Positions 10,265 to 20,905 are shown, numbered from the stretch's first letter. The stretch is 64,000 nt of DNA from Sodalis praecaptivus (GCF_000517425.1 NZ_CP006569.1:3214760-3278759); one strand, 5' to 3'. The notes: generated from the sequence alone by a model not told the origin. Made by a program: numbers and translations.

Positions 10265-11158
10265 ATGATGAAACCTATCCTGCAAGACACCCCTGTGCCG
10301 CCCGCGGCTGTGGCATCGCTGGCAGCGCCTCCCGCCACGCGAACGCCGCTCACGTCTGAACCCAACGGCGTAAGGCAAGCAAAATGGTTACGCCCAGCCA
10401 CCGCGGCGAGGAGCACACCCCCGGCATCCCCGCGCCCCGTGCGTATTGATGCGGCGCTTGCCAACGTCACCACCCTGCTTACTCCCGTACCGTCGCGCCC
10501 CAGCAAAAACGCCCAACGCGACGCCGCGACCGGTTGGCAGCCGGCCACGCCATCTGGCTCCCTGCCGCGACGGTTACACAACCCGCAACGCGATACCGCG
10601 GCCGGTGCATACCCGTCTAGACAATCGCCCTCATCGCCGGTGACCCTCAGACGTCCGCGGGATCCCGTCGCGGCAGTGGCGAGCCAGGCTCCGCCGCGGC
10701 CGCCGAAACCTTCGCCGTTGACGGCAGGCACCTGCGGCGATAGTTCCCGCATGTATGCGCAAATCGATCATGAGGCCCTGCCCACGTTTCGCTCAACGGG
10801 TATCACGTTCGTTCCCTACGACAAAACCGTTTACGCCACTCTGCACGGCCCTGAGCCCCTCATCTCTGACGCCCACGGGGCCCCAGAGGGGAGGGTGCAT
10901 TCCTGGATCGATTTTAGCGTCGAGAGAAAAAAGCATGCGGCGTTCGCGGCGTTGACATCCCGCGTTAAGCAACTGGTGGGTGACAAGGTGATCCCGTGCA
11001 AATATGCGCCGCCGGCCGATGCGTTAGATAACAGCTACATCTGGGCCGACAGGCCCAACCATTATCAGCTACGCCTCAGGCACCATCCGCACGCCTATAG
11101 CTTGGATAAGCTTGAAAACTTGCCGCAAGCGTTGCAGCGCGGGCAGCAAGAGGAATAA
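10265..11158 (+). CDS. Proline-rich hypothetical protein, effector-like architecture
   Basis: I do not recognise this 297-residue protein. Residues 1-160 are low-complexity, rich in Pro, Ala, Ser, Thr and Arg with almost no aromatic residues, as in a disordered secretion or linker region. From about residue 162 the composition becomes that of a folded domain: MYAQIDHEALPTFRSTGITF, FVPYDKTVYATLHGPEPL, WIDFSVERKKHAAFAAL and ADRPNHYQLRLRHHPHAYSL. There is no signal peptide or membrane segment. A disordered N terminus with a compact C-terminal domain resembles type III-secreted effectors, but no family motif supports a function. The start has only a weak AGG site; ATG codons lie at 10265 and 10268. 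It occupies the fur-glnS interval that holds chiP-chiQ in E. coli. A minus-strand frame (10132-10752) overlaps its first half and is less plausible. Confidence 0.6.
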   Translation: MMKPILQDTPVPPAAVASLAAPPATRTPLTSEPNGVRQAKWLRPATAARSTPPASPRPVRIDAALANVTTLLTPVPSRPSKNAQRDAATGWQPATPSGSLPRRLHNPQRDTAAGAYPSRQSPSSPVTLRRPRDPVAAVASQAPPRPPKPSPLTAGTCGDSSRMYAQIDHEALPTFRSTGITFVPYDKTVYATLHGPEPLISDAHGAPEGRVHSWIDFSVERKKHAAFAALTSRVKQLVGDKVIPCKYAPPADALDNSYIWADRPNHYQLRLRHHPHAYSLDKLENLPQALQRGQQEE

Positions 11159-11222
11159 GCGGCGCAGCGTAACCGCTTCCCCCTGCGCCAGAAACGGAAA
11201 GATCACGGCGCGGGGGGCAAGA

Positions 11223-12893
11223 TCACATCCCGGCTTTCGCGGCCCAGGTGTCGCGCAGCCCCACGGTGCGGTTGAACACCGGATGGGAGGGGCTGGAGTA
11301 GCGGCTGTCGGCGCAAAAATAGCCTTCGCGCTCAAACTGGAAAGGTTCATCCGCATTGGCTGCCGGTACGCCGGCTTCGACAAAGCCCTGCCGGATAACC
11401 AGCGAATCCGGGTTCAGCGTAGAGAGAAAATCTTCCGCCGCCGCCGGATTGGCCTCGCTAAACAACCGGTCATACAGACGAAACTCCGCTGCGACGCCGC
11501 GGGTGGCCGATACCCAGTGGATCACGCCTTTCACCTTGCGCCCGTCGGCGGGATCTTTACTGAGCGTATCGGCATCGTGGCGGCAGATGATGGTGGTGAT
11601 CTGCCCCTGGGCATCTTTTTCCACGCGCTCAGCCTTAATCACATAGGCATTGCGCAGACGGACTTCCTTACCCAGCACTAAACGCTTGTATTGCTTATTG
11701 GCTTCTTCACGAAAGTCGGCGCGATCAATATAGATTTCGCGGCTGAACGCAACCTGGCGGGTCCCCATCTCCGGTTTATTGGGATGGTTTGGCATCGTGA
11801 TATCCTGTTCATGCCCCGCCGGCAGGCTTTCGATGACCACCCGTACGGGGTCGATCACCGCCATGGCGCGCGGCGCGCGCTCGTTCAAATCTTCGCGAAT
11901 ACAGGCTTCCAGCGCGGCCATCTCCACATTATTGTCCTGCTTCGTCACGCCGATGCGGCGGCAGAATTCGCGAATCGAAGCCGCCGTATAGCCGCGGCGG
12001 CGCAGGCCGGAAATGGTCGGCATACGCGGATCGTCCCAGCCCTCGACAATTTTTTCCGTCACCAGTAGATTCAGCTTACGCTTGGACATGATGGCGTATT
12101 CGAGATTCAGCCGGGAGAATTCATACTGCCGGGGATGCACATCAAGGGTGATATTATCCAGCACCCAGTCATACAGCCGGCGATTATCCTGAAACTCCAG
12201 GGTGCATAACGAATGGGTTATCCCTTCCAGCGCATCGGAGATGCAGTGGGTAAAGTCATACATCGGATAAATGCACCACGCGTTGCCGGTCTGATGGTGA
12301 TCGGCGAATTTAATGCGGTACAGCACCGGGTCGCGCATCACCATAAACGGCGACGCCATATCGATTTTCGCCCGCAGGCAGGCGCTGCCCTCGGCAAATT
12401 CGCCGTTGCGCATTTTGGCGAAGAGCGCGCGGTTTTCTTCCACGCTACGATCCCGATAGGGGCTATCTTTACCCGGGCGCGTCAGCGTGCCGCGATGTTC
12501 ACGAATTTCGTCCGGCGACAGTTGGTCGACGTAGGCCAGCCCTTTGTCGATAAGCTCCAACGCATAGTCATGCAGCTGGTCGAAATAATCGGAGGAGTAG
12601 TGAATGTCACCGCTCCAGTTGAAACCCAACCACTGCACGTCGTACTTAATGGAATCGACATATTCCCTATCCTCTTTCACGGGATTGGTATCGTCGAAAC
12701 GCAAGTTGCATTGGCCCTGATAATCCTGGGCGATGCCGAAATTAAGGCAAATGGACTTTGCATGGCCGATATGCAAATAGCCATTGGGCTCCGGCGGGAA
12801 ACGGGTATGCACCGATGTATGCTTCCCCGAAGCCAGATCTTCGTCGATAATTTGACGAATAAAATTAGTTGGGCGGGCTTCAGCCTCACTCAT
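11223..12893 (-). CDS. glnS: Glutaminyl-tRNA synthetase
   Basis: Class I aminoacyl-tRNA synthetase that charges tRNA-Gln. At 556 residues it is nearly the length of E. coli GlnS (554). The HIGH-type signature is [15 protein letters not shown] near residue 34 and the KMSKS-type loop is AIMSKRKLN near residue 268. The C-terminal anticodon-binding beta barrels are complete ([17 protein letters not shown]). A direct glutamine route fits the four tRNA-Gln genes 9 kb downstream. The start [15 protein letters not shown] matches E. coli exactly. Confidence 0.97.
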   Translation of the reverse strand: MSEAEARPTNFIRQIIDEDLASGKHTSVHTRFPPEPNGYLHIGHAKSICLNFGIAQDYQGQCNLRFDDTNPVKEDREYVDSIKYDVQWLGFNWSGDIHYSSDYFDQLHDYALELIDKGLAYVDQLSPDEIREHRGTLTRPGKDSPYRDRSVEENRALFAKMRNGEFAEGSACLRAKIDMASPFMVMRDPVLYRIKFADHHQTGNAWCIYPMYDFTHCISDALEGITHSLCTLEFQDNRRLYDWVLDNITLDVHPRQYEFSRLNLEYAIMSKRKLNLLVTEKIVEGWDDPRMPTISGLRRRGYTAASIREFCRRIGVTKQDNNVEMAALEACIREDLNERAPRAMAVIDPVRVVIESLPAGHEQDITMPNHPNKPEMGTRQVAFSREIYIDRADFREEANKQYKRLVLGKEVRLRNAYVIKAERVEKDAQGQITTIICRHDADTLSKDPADGRKVKGVIHWVSATRGVAAEFRLYDRLFSEANPAAAEDFLSTLNPDSLVIRQGFVEAGVPAANADEPFQFEREGYFCADSRYSSPSHPVFNRTVGLRDTWAAKAGM

Positions 12894-13060
12894 GTTGATA
12901 TTCCTCTACACAACAGCACGACATTCATTGCTCTTATGTTCCAACATGCCACGCCAGGACACAACCGTTTGTTAGAGAAATTCTCCATTACGGTTTACCG
13001 GCACGGCCGGTGGGTGCGGTTAAGGCATCGCGCGCGGCGAGGGAAAGACAGAACGGAAAA

Positions 13061-13090
13061 CGCCTGGCCCCCTAACGGCAGCACAGGCGC
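13061..13090 (-). terminator. Probable terminator of nagE
   Basis: On the minus strand GCGCCTG pairs with CAGGCG across a 17-nt loop and is followed by TTTTCC, about 70 bp beyond the nagE stop and before glnS. The U-tract is short, so this is only moderately supported. Confidence 0.4.
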
Positions 13091-13159
13091 TTGAGCAAAT
13101 GATTGCGGATAACGCCGCGGCCGCGGGCGTTGCGCCGCGTGGCCGCGCACCGGGCGCGA

Positions 13160-15205
13160 TTACTTGCCGGTGAGGTCCAAAAGCCGGCTTTGACCGGCCA
13201 CTACCGTGGTATTGGCGGTGGCGGTCAGGGTGCCGAACTCCTCCATGTTGCTCACGACCACCGGGCTTATCATCGAGCGCGCGTTAGCGTTCAAGTAGGC
13301 CAGGTCCAGCTCCAGAATAGGCTGTCCTTGTGTCACCTTACTGCCCTCTTCCACCAGGCAAGTAAAACCCTGCCCGTTAAGGGCCACGGTATCGATACCG
13401 ATATGCACCACCACTTCAGCGCCGCCGTCGGTTTCCAGGCAGAAAGCGTGATGCGTATTGAATACTTTTACCAGCGTGCCGTTCGCCGGCGATAGCACCA
13501 GTTTATCGGTGGGGCGTACGGCAATACCCTCACCCACGGCACGGCTGGCGAACGCTTCATCCGGCACCTGGTCCAGCGGAACCACTTCACCGGTTATCGG
13601 CGATATCAGCGATACCACCACCGGCTTCACCGCGGCGGGGGCCGATTCCACGCGGGGCGCGGGGGCCGCGACCGGCGCGGGCGATACCGCGCGCGCAGCG
13701 CTGACCGGGCCGCTCGCCAGCACGGTACGCATGGCGCCGGCGATAATTTCCGCGCGGGTGCCGACGATGATTTGCAGACTTTCTTTATTCAGTCGGATCA
13801 CACCCTGAGCGCCAAGATTTTTCGCGACCGCATCATTGACCAGCGAGCTATCTTTCACGCTAAGACGCAGACGGGTTATACAGGCATCAATGCCGGTCAG
13901 ATTATCCGAGCCGCCAATGGCGCTGATATACCGACGCGCCAGAATTTGCGTCTCATCCCCTTTGCCCTCGCCGGCGGCATCAATGTTCACGTCGTAGCCA
14001 TCGGCCTCATCGCCGGCCATTTGCAACTCGCGGCCCGGGGTGAGCAAATTGAAGCGTTTGATGGTGAAACGAAACACCAGATAGTACACAACGAAGAACA
14101 CCAGCCCTTGCGGGATAAGCATATACCACTGCACCGCCAGCGGGTTGCGGCTTGAGAGCACCATATCCACCAGGCCGGCGCTAAAGCCGAATCCGGCAAT
14201 CCAATGCATACTGGCGGCAATAAATACCGACAAACCGGTCAGCAGCGCGTGCAGGAAATACAGCACCGGCGCAACGAACATAAAGGAGAATTCCAGCGGT
14301 TCGGTGATGCCGGTAAAGAACGAGGCGAAAGCCGCGGCAAGCATAATCCCCGCGACTTTACTGCGGTTCTCTGGCCGGGCGCAGTGGTAAATCGCCAGCG
14401 CCGCGCCGGGCAGACCGAACATCATGATGGGGAAGAAGCCCGCCTGATAGCGGCCGGTAATACCGATAATACCGGTACCGGCTTCGATGGACTGCTGGCC
14501 GCCGAGGAATTTGGGAATATCGTTAATACCGGCAACGTCGAACCAGAATACCGAATTCAGCGCGTGGTGCAGGCCGACCGGAATCAAGAGCCGGTTAAAG
14601 AAGGCGTAGATACCGGCTCCCACCGAACCCAACTGTTGGATATGCTCGCCGAACGCCACCAGCGCGTTGAAGATCAACGGCCAAATGTACATCAGGATAA
14701 AGGCGATGAAGATCATCACGAACGACACCAGGATCGGCACCAGGCGGCGTCCGCTGAAAAACGACAACGCTTTGGTGAGCTCGACATGGCTGAAACGGTT
14801 GTAAAGCTCGGCGGAAATGATCCCCACCAGGATGCCGACGAACTGGTTATTGATTTTGCCGAACGCCGCCGGGACGTGATCCAAGGGAATTTTCTGTATC
14901 ATTGACACCGAGGCCGGCGCGCACAAGGTGGTGACCACCAAGAAGCCAACGAAACCGGTAAGCGCCGCGGCGCCATCTTTGTCTTTCGACATGCCATAGG
15001 CAACGCCGATGGCGAACAGCACCGACATATTTTCAATAATCGCCGAGCCGGATTTAATGAAAAAGGCCGCCAACGCATTGCTGCCCCCCCAGCCAACCGG
15101 GTCGATCCAATAGCCCACCCCCATCAGGATAGCGGCGGCGGGCAGTGTCGCCACCGGGACCATCAGCGCCCGGCCTATTTTCTGCAAGTAACTGAGTATA
15201 TTCAC
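13160..15205 (-). CDS. nagE: PTS N-acetylglucosamine transporter, EIICBA
   Basis: Inner-membrane phosphotransferase permease that imports N-acetylglucosamine as GlcNAc-6-phosphate. The 681-residue chain has EIIC (residues 1-385, many hydrophobic segments, NRLLIPVGLHHALNS and GITEPLEFSFMF). EIIB follows (about 415-490, phosphocysteine in GIDACITRLRL), then an Ala/Pro-rich linker and EIIA (about 540-681, phospho-His in VVVHIGIDTVALNG). It is longer than E. coli NagE (648) through the linker and an EIIC insertion. Divergent from nagBAC across a shared control region with NagC-type operators. The fused EIIA means it does not depend on Crr. Confidence 0.93.
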   Translation of the reverse strand: MNILSYLQKIGRALMVPVATLPAAAILMGVGYWIDPVGWGGSNALAAFFIKSGSAIIENMSVLFAIGVAYGMSKDKDGAAALTGFVGFLVVTTLCAPASVSMIQKIPLDHVPAAFGKINNQFVGILVGIISAELYNRFSHVELTKALSFFSGRRLVPILVSFVMIFIAFILMYIWPLIFNALVAFGEHIQQLGSVGAGIYAFFNRLLIPVGLHHALNSVFWFDVAGINDIPKFLGGQQSIEAGTGIIGITGRYQAGFFPIMMFGLPGAALAIYHCARPENRSKVAGIMLAAAFASFFTGITEPLEFSFMFVAPVLYFLHALLTGLSVFIAASMHWIAGFGFSAGLVDMVLSSRNPLAVQWYMLIPQGLVFFVVYYLVFRFTIKRFNLLTPGRELQMAGDEADGYDVNIDAAGEGKGDETQILARRYISAIGGSDNLTGIDACITRLRLSVKDSSLVNDAVAKNLGAQGVIRLNKESLQIIVGTRAEIIAGAMRTVLASGPVSAARAVSPAPVAAPAPRVESAPAAVKPVVVSLISPITGEVVPLDQVPDEAFASRAVGEGIAVRPTDKLVLSPANGTLVKVFNTHHAFCLETDGGAEVVVHIGIDTVALNGQGFTCLVEEGSKVTQGQPILELDLAYLNANARSMISPVVVSNMEEFGTLTATANTTVVAGQSRLLDLTGK

Positions 15206-15309
15206 CTTTTCCCCCTATTAGCATGACTTTTTTTACCGGCAGGTCTGCTGGCACCCCGCCTTTGTTGTGGCAATCGTCGGCAGCGCGTTTGCACCGCCGG
15301 CGAAAGATT

Positions 15310-15425
15310 TAATTCTCTTCGCAAAATAATAGCCGTTTTCCTACTAAAATTTCATCTTGAATCGCTCTATTTTGTGACTTATTCTATTATTTAGCGCAAA
15401 CTTATTTTGCAATACAAAAAATCAA
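15310..15425. promoter_or_regulatory. Divergent nagE-nagB control region with NagC-like operators
   Basis: The 328-bp spacer is AT-rich in its middle. Two near-palindromic elements fit the ATTYT-N6/7-RAAAT NagC consensus recalled from E. coli. One is at 15310-15331 (ATTCT-CTTCGC-AAAAT), near nagE; the other is at 15402-15422 (ATTTT-GCAATAC-AAAAA), near nagB. Their separation of about 90 bp is compatible with the looping seen between the E. coli operators. A TGTGA half-site at 15373-15377 between them could be part of a CRP site. All assignments are by eye. Confidence 0.55.
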
Positions 15426-15533
15426 TGTGCAGTTGCCCCGAAGAGAGGGACGATACGTCGGATATCGGCGTCGGCGCCCAGCGGTTATACTCCCCGGTCA
15501 TACACTGCCCCGCAACATTTTACGAGGTAAAAC

Positions 15534-16337
15534 ATGAGACTGATTCCATTACATACCGCCGCTCACGTTGGCCAATGGGCCGCCCGTCACATTGTCAACC
15601 GTATCAAGGCGTTCAATCCCAGCGCCGATCGTCCGTTTATTCTCGGCCTGCCCACCGGCAGCACGCCGTTGGAGGCCTATAAAAGCCTGATTGAGATGCA
15701 TAAAGCGGGCCAGGTCAGTTTCAAGCATGTGGTGACATTCAACATGGATGAATATGTCGGTCTGCCCGCCGAACATCCCGAAAGCTATCATTCCTTCATG
15801 TATAATAATTTCTTTAATTATATCGACATTCCACGGGAAAACATCAATCTCCTGAACGGCAACGCGCCGGATATTGACGCCGAATGCCGCCGTTATGAAG
15901 AGAAGATCAAATCCTATGGCAAAATCCACCTGTTCATGGGCGGCGTCGGCAATGACGGTCACATCGCCTTCAACGAACCCGGTTCTTCCCTGGCGTCGCG
16001 CACGCGCATCAAAACCCTGACCCAGGAGACCCGCCGGGCCAACTCGCGCTTCTTTGATAACGACATTGAGCAAGTTCCCCGCTACGCACTGACGGTGGGT
16101 GTCGGTACGCTGCTGGATGCGGAAGAAGTGATGATTCTGGTGATAGGGCATAATAAGGCCCAGGCGCTACAGGCCGCGGTAGAGGGGAACGTCAATCATA
16201 TGTGGACCATTACCTGCCTACAGTTGCATGCTAAAGCCGTGATGGTGTGCGATGAACCGTCCACTCAGGAATTAAAGGTGAAAACGGTCAACTACTTCCG
16301 TGAACTGGAACAAGACAATCTGAACACCGCCGACTAA
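15534..16337 (+). CDS. nagB: Glucosamine-6-phosphate deaminase
   Basis: Converts glucosamine-6-phosphate to fructose-6-phosphate and ammonia, the last step of GlcNAc catabolism. The 267-residue protein (E. coli 266) has the phosphate-binding [20 protein letters not shown], the active-site NMDEYVGLP (Asp) and [18 protein letters not shown] (catalytic Asp/His). It includes the allosteric-site region of hexameric enteric NagB. The ATG follows ACGAGGTAAAAC. First gene of nagBAC; 14 bp separate it from nagA. Confidence 0.97.
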   Translation: MRLIPLHTAAHVGQWAARHIVNRIKAFNPSADRPFILGLPTGSTPLEAYKSLIEMHKAGQVSFKHVVTFNMDEYVGLPAEHPESYHSFMYNNFFNYIDIPRENINLLNGNAPDIDAECRRYEEKIKSYGKIHLFMGGVGNDGHIAFNEPGSSLASRTRIKTLTQETRRANSRFFDNDIEQVPRYALTVGVGTLLDAEEVMILVIGHNKAQALQAAVEGNVNHMWTITCLQLHAKAVMVCDEPSTQELKVKTVNYFRELEQDNLNTAD

Positions 16338-16351
16338 CCCCGGAGCTGACT

Positions 16352-17494
16352 ATGTATGCTTTAACCAATGGCCGCATTTATACCGGCAGCGAGATTCTCG
16401 ATCACCACGCCCTGGTGGTCGCGGACGGCGTTATCGACGCCATTTGCCCCGCCGACAGCCTGCCTGCCGGCATTGAACGCCGCGATCTGGCCGGTGCCGC
16501 GCTGGCGCCCGGTTTCATCGATCTGCAGCTAAACGGCTGCGGCGGCGTGCAGTTCAACGACAGCCTGGCGGCGTTGTCTGTCGAAACGTTGGAAACGATG
16601 CAGGCCGCCAACCAGCGCTCCGGCTGCACCAGTTTCCTGCCGACCCTGATTACCAGTACCGATGAATTTATGCGTCGAGCGGTGGAAGTGATGCGCGCTT
16701 TTTTGGCGCAGCATAAACATCAGGCGCTGGGACTGCATCTGGAAGGCCCGTACCTCAGCCCGGCCAAGAAAGGTACCCATGATCCGGCATTAATGCGCGC
16801 GCCAACGGAAGAGATGGTGGAATTTCTTTGCGCGAACAGCGATGTGATCAGCAAAATGACCCTGGCCCCCGAGCAGGTGGACCCCCAGGTGATCCGTCGG
16901 ATCAGCGCTGCCGGTATCCGCGTTTCCATCGGCCATTCCAACGCCACCTATGATCAGGCCAAGGCGGGTTTCGCCGCCGGCGTCAGCTTCGCCACCCATC
17001 TGTTTAACGCTATGCCGCCGCTGGTCGGACGCGAACCGGGGGTCATCGGCGCCCTGTTCGACGCCCCCGAAATTTACTGCGGCATTATCGCCGATGGCCT
17101 GCACGTGAACTGGGCCAACGTACGCAACGCCAAACGCATCAAGGGCGATCGCCTGGTGCTGGTCACCGATGCCACCGCCCCGGCCGGCGCCGAGAATATT
17201 GATCGGTTCATTTTTGCCGGCAAAACAATATACTATCGCGATGGCCTGTGCGTGGATGAGCACGGTACCCTCAGCGGCTCGGCGCTTACCATGATTGAAG
17301 CAGTGCGCAATAGTGTCGAATACGCCGGTATCGCGCTGGATGAGGCGTTGCGCATGGCCACCCTTTACCCGGCACGGGCAATGGGCGCGGACGCGAGGTT
17401 AGGGACGCTGACGGTGGGCAAAATCGCCAATTTAACCGCCTTCACCCGCGATTATAAAATCAGTAAAACTATCGTTAACGGCAACGAAGTTTGA
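16352..17494 (+). CDS. nagA: N-acetylglucosamine-6-phosphate deacetylase
   Basis: Amidohydrolase that deacetylates GlcNAc-6-phosphate and so produces the NagB substrate while removing the NagC inducer. At 380 residues it is close to E. coli (382). Metal and catalytic motifs are [16 protein letters not shown] near residue 130, [13 protein letters not shown]-type sequence near 195, [12 protein letters not shown] near 214 and the catalytic Asp in [10 protein letters not shown] near 273. Its start is preceded by GGAG. Second gene of the operon, 17 bp before nagC. Confidence 0.96.
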   Translation: MYALTNGRIYTGSEILDHHALVVADGVIDAICPADSLPAGIERRDLAGAALAPGFIDLQLNGCGGVQFNDSLAALSVETLETMQAANQRSGCTSFLPTLITSTDEFMRRAVEVMRAFLAQHKHQALGLHLEGPYLSPAKKGTHDPALMRAPTEEMVEFLCANSDVISKMTLAPEQVDPQVIRRISAAGIRVSIGHSNATYDQAKAGFAAGVSFATHLFNAMPPLVGREPGVIGALFDAPEIYCGIIADGLHVNWANVRNAKRIKGDRLVLVTDATAPAGAENIDRFIFAGKTIYYRDGLCVDEHGTLSGSALTMIEAVRNSVEYAGIALDEALRMATLYPARAMGADARLGTLTVGKIANLTAFTRDYKISKTIVNGNEV

Positions 17495-17511
17495 CCATAA
17501 GCGAGTAAGCG

Positions 17512-18750
17512 ATGACACCAGGCGGACAGACCCCGATAGGCAATATTGACCTTGTTAAACAGTTGAATAGCGCGGCGGTCTACCGTCTCATCGATCAAAT
17601 GGGGCCCATTTCCCGCATCCAGATAGCCGAACAGAGTCAGCTCGCGCCCGCCAGTATCACCAAGATTACCCGCCAATTGCTGGAACGCGGCTTGATTCGC
17701 GAAGTGGATCAGCAAGCGTCCACCGGCGGCAGGCGGGCGATCTCTATCGTGGCCGAGACCCGCGCCTTCCAGGCCATCGGCGTGCGCCTCGGCCGGCACG
17801 ATGCGACGATCATGCTCTATGATCTGAGCGGCAAGGCCCTAATGGAGGCGTACTTCCCGCTTCCGCAGCGGACACAGCAGACCTTGGAGCTGGCGCTCAT
17901 GGAGGCTATCGCCGACTTCCTCGAACAGGCGCAACGTAAAATCCGCGAACTTATCGCTATCTCGGTGATTTTACCGGGGCTGGTCGATCCTTTCTCCGGC
18001 ATTGTCCGCTACATGCCCCACATACAGGTTCACCATTGGCCCCTGGTCGAGCAGTTAGAACAGCGCTTCAATCTTACCGCGTTTGTAGGCCACGACATAC
18101 GCAGTTTGGCGCTGGCGGAGCACTATTTTGGTGCAACCCAGGACTGCGCCGATTCTATTTTAGTACGTCTGCACCGCGGTACCGGCGCGGGGATTTTGAT
18201 TAATGGCCAGATATTCCTTGGCAGCAACGGCAACGTCGGTGAAATGGGCCATATTCAGGTCGACCCGCTGGGAGAGCGCTGCCACTGCGGCAATTTTGGC
18301 TGTCTGGAAACCATTGCCGCCAATGCCGCGATAGAGCAACGGGTGCGTCTGTTGCTCAGCCAGGGTTATGCCAGCAAACTGACGGCGGACGACTGTCGGA
18401 TAGACACCATTTGCCAGGCCGCCAACCGCGGCGACGGGCTGGCGGTGGAAGTCATCGAACAAGTGGGGCGCCAATTGGGCAAGGTCATTGCTCTGAGCAT
18501 CAACCTGTTCAATCCGCAAAAAGTGGTGCTGGCGGGTGAAATCACCGAAGCCCACAAAATTTTGCTACCGGCCGTGCAGCGCTGTATCGACAATCAGGTG
18601 CTGAAAGCCTTCCGGCAAAATTTACCGGTCGTCATCTCGGCGCTGGACCACAGTTCGGCCATCGGCGCGTTTGCCCTGGTCAAACGCGCTATGCTTAACG
18701 GCGTGCTGTTACAGCGGCTATTGGAAAACGATTCGCCCGCGCACCGCTGA
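17512..18750 (+). CDS. nagC: ROK-family transcriptional repressor NagC
   Basis: Repressor of the nag regulon, released by GlcNAc-6-phosphate. It has 412 residues against 406 in E. coli. An N-terminal winged helix-turn-helix covers about residues 15-75 (AEQSQLAPASITKITRQLLE) and is followed by a ROK sugar-kinase-like domain. That domain carries the zinc motif GERCHCGNFGCLE near residue 255 and GTGAGILINGQIFLGSNGN. As in E. coli it is in the operon it controls, giving autoregulation through the two operators at 15.3-15.4 kb. The usual downstream gene nagD (umpH) is absent. Confidence 0.95.
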   Translation: MTPGGQTPIGNIDLVKQLNSAAVYRLIDQMGPISRIQIAEQSQLAPASITKITRQLLERGLIREVDQQASTGGRRAISIVAETRAFQAIGVRLGRHDATIMLYDLSGKALMEAYFPLPQRTQQTLELALMEAIADFLEQAQRKIRELIAISVILPGLVDPFSGIVRYMPHIQVHHWPLVEQLEQRFNLTAFVGHDIRSLALAEHYFGATQDCADSILVRLHRGTGAGILINGQIFLGSNGNVGEMGHIQVDPLGERCHCGNFGCLETIAANAAIEQRVRLLLSQGYASKLTADDCRIDTICQAANRGDGLAVEVIEQVGRQLGKVIALSINLFNPQKVVLAGEITEAHKILLPAVQRCIDNQVLKAFRQNLPVVISALDHSSAIGAFALVKRAMLNGVLLQRLLENDSPAHR

Positions 18751-19243
18751 TCGACCCAAGCGCGGCACGTGGCGCGGTGCGGACATCGCCTCTTGGCCAA
18801 GAGTGTAATACCGCTGCGCCTTACCTTAAGGACCGCCCGGCGAAGCAACCCGTAGCCGGTTTTTCCTATGCTTTCCCGGCGCTGCCCGGCTGGGAGGCCC
18901 CTGCCCGGCGAACGCGGCCCTGACCGGTTTGCTCCGTGATGCTTTCTTTATTCCCTCGTTCAGAGGCCCGTTTGGCCTGCCGGATCGGCAAGGCGGTCAC
19001 GTGCTGCACCCGGCTCATGACCGCCGGCGGTAAAAAACCCATTATCGAATTCGCAATGAACGCGCCTTTTTATTCCGCTTTGCTGCTTTTTATGTAATTT
19101 ATTGCCCATTTTATTAGATATTATTTGGCTGTTAGGGTTTATTTCTGCATGGATATTGAATTGTTAGGCCGTTTTGGTGCTAAATCGTTGCTAACGTGAC
19201 GGCGCAAGCGGCGACCGCCGGGATTAATCATGAGGGAAAAGCT
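18751..19243. other. Gene-free spacer between nagC and asnB
   Basis: About 490 bp without a supportable gene. E. coli has nagD here. I compared the six frames by eye with the remembered NagD sequence (ICDIDGVLMH, VGDNLRTDIL) and found no remnant. The right end (19040-19150) becomes AT-rich and probably holds the asnB promoter. Confidence 0.6.
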
Positions 19244-20905
19244 ATGTGTTCTATTTTTGGGGTGCTGGATCTGAAGACCGATCCGGTCGAACTGCGTAAA
19301 CAGGCGTTGGAATGCTCCCGCTTGATGCGTCATCGCGGCCCCGACTGGTCCGGTGTCTATGCGGGCGATAAAGCGATACTGGCCCATGAGCGTCTGTCTA
19401 TCGTCGACGTCAATACCGGCGCCCAACCCCTTTATAACGCGGCGCACACCCATGTGCTGGCGGTCAATGGCGAGATCTATAACCATCAGCTTATCCGCGA
19501 ACAGCTAGGCGATCGCTACGCTTTTCAAACCGGTTCCGATTGTGAGGTGATCCTGGCCCTGTATCAGGAAAAAGGTCCAGAATTTTTGGATGAACTGCGC
19601 GGCATGTTCGCTTTTATCCTGTACGACACGGAAAAAGACGCCTATTTGATCGGCCGCGATCACATGGGCATCATTCCTCTGTATATGGGTCATGACGAGC
19701 ACGGTAACCTGTACGTCGCATCGGAAATGAAAGCGCTGGTTCCGGTCTGCCGCACGCTACAGGAATTTCCTCCCGGCCACTATCTCTGGAGCCAGGACGG
19801 CGAAATGCGCCAGTACTATCAGCGTGACTGGTTCGACTATGATCGGGTGAAGGACAACGTTACCGATAAGGCGGCGCTGAAGGCGGCGCTTGAGGAGTCG
19901 GTGAAAAGCCATCTGATGTCCGACGTGCCTTACGGCGTACTCTTGTCCGGCGGGCTTGATTCTTCCATTATCTCCGCCATCACCAAAAAATACGCTGCCC
20001 GCCGGGTGGAAGACCAGGCCAAAAGCGAAGCCTGGTGGCCGCAGTTGCACTCCTTCGCCGTGGGCCTGGAAGGCTCGCCGGACCTGAGCGCCGCCAGTAA
20101 AGTGGCGGCAGCGCTGGGCACGGTGCATCATGAAATCCATTTCACGGTGCAAGAAGGGCTGGACGCGATTCGCGACGTGATTTACCACATCGAAACCTAT
20201 GATGTCACCACCATTCGCGCTTCGACGCCAATGTATTTAATGTCGCGTAAGATCAAAGCGATGGGCATCAAAATGGTCCTGTCCGGCGAAGGCGCCGATG
20301 AAGTTTTCGGCGGCTACCTCTATTTCCACAAGGCGCCGAACGCGAAAGAGTTCCACGAAGAGCTGGTGCGTAAGCTACAGGCCCTGCATATGTATGATTG
20401 CGCCCGCGCCAACAAAGCGATGTCCGCCTGGGGCGTCGAAGCGCGTGTTCCCTTCCTGGATAAGCAATTCCTGGACGTGGCCATGCGCATCAACCCGCAG
20501 GATAAGATGTGCGGCAACGGCAAAATTGAAAAACACGTGTTGCGCGAGTGCTTCGCCGATTACCTGCCGGAGAGCGTCGCCTGGCGGCAAAAAGAGCAGT
20601 TCTCCGACGGCGTGGGCTACAGCTGGATCGATAGCCTGAAAGTCATCGCCGCAGAGCAAATCAGCGATCGGCAGTTGGCCAATGCGCATTTCCGTTTTCC
20701 ATACAACACCCCCACCTCCAAAGAAGGTTATCTGTACCGGGAGATGTTTGAAGCGCTGTTCCCGCTGCCGAGCGCCGCAGAATGCGTCCCGGGCGGTCCG
20801 TCCGTGGCCTGCTCTTCCGCCAAGGCCATAGAATGGGATGAATCCTTCAAGAAAATGGACGATCCCTCCGGTCGCGCGGTGGGTGTACACGCTTCGGCCT
20901 ATTGA
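19244..20905 (+). CDS. asnB: Asparagine synthetase B (glutamine-hydrolysing)
   Basis: Makes asparagine from aspartate, ATP and glutamine. The start at 19244 (MCSIFGVLD) exposes the catalytic Cys after Met removal and gives 553 residues (E. coli 554); the earlier in-frame start would block that cysteine. The N-terminal Ntn glutaminase domain has RHRGPDWSG and VNGEIYNHQ. The C-terminal synthetase domain has the pyrophosphate loop LLSGGLDSSI and LSGEGADEVFGGYLYFH. Position upstream of the tRNA cluster matches E. coli. Confidence 0.97.
   Translation: MCSIFGVLDLKTDPVELRKQALECSRLMRHRGPDWSGVYAGDKAILAHERLSIVDVNTGAQPLYNAAHTHVLAVNGEIYNHQLIREQLGDRYAFQTGSDCEVILALYQEKGPEFLDELRGMFAFILYDTEKDAYLIGRDHMGIIPLYMGHDEHGNLYVASEMKALVPVCRTLQEFPPGHYLWSQDGEMRQYYQRDWFDYDRVKDNVTDKAALKAALEESVKSHLMSDVPYGVLLSGGLDSSIISAITKKYAARRVEDQAKSEAWWPQLHSFAVGLEGSPDLSAASKVAAALGTVHHEIHFTVQEGLDAIRDVIYHIETYDVTTIRASTPMYLMSRKIKAMGIKMVLSGEGADEVFGGYLYFHKAPNAKEFHEELVRKLQALHMYDCARANKAMSAWGVEARVPFLDKQFLDVAMRINPQDKMCGNGKIEKHVLRECFADYLPESVAWRQKEQFSDGVGYSWIDSLKVIAAEQISDRQLANAHFRFPYNTPTSKEGYLYREMFEALFPLPSAAECVPGGPSVACSSAKAIEWDESFKKMDDPSGRAVGVHASAY

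Noticed and set aside
10132-10752. 206-codon minus-strand frame opposite the proline-rich protein
   Set aside because: Glycine/arginine-rich with no domain look; the plus frame is longer and has a domain-like C-terminal half. Kept only as a caution on that gene.
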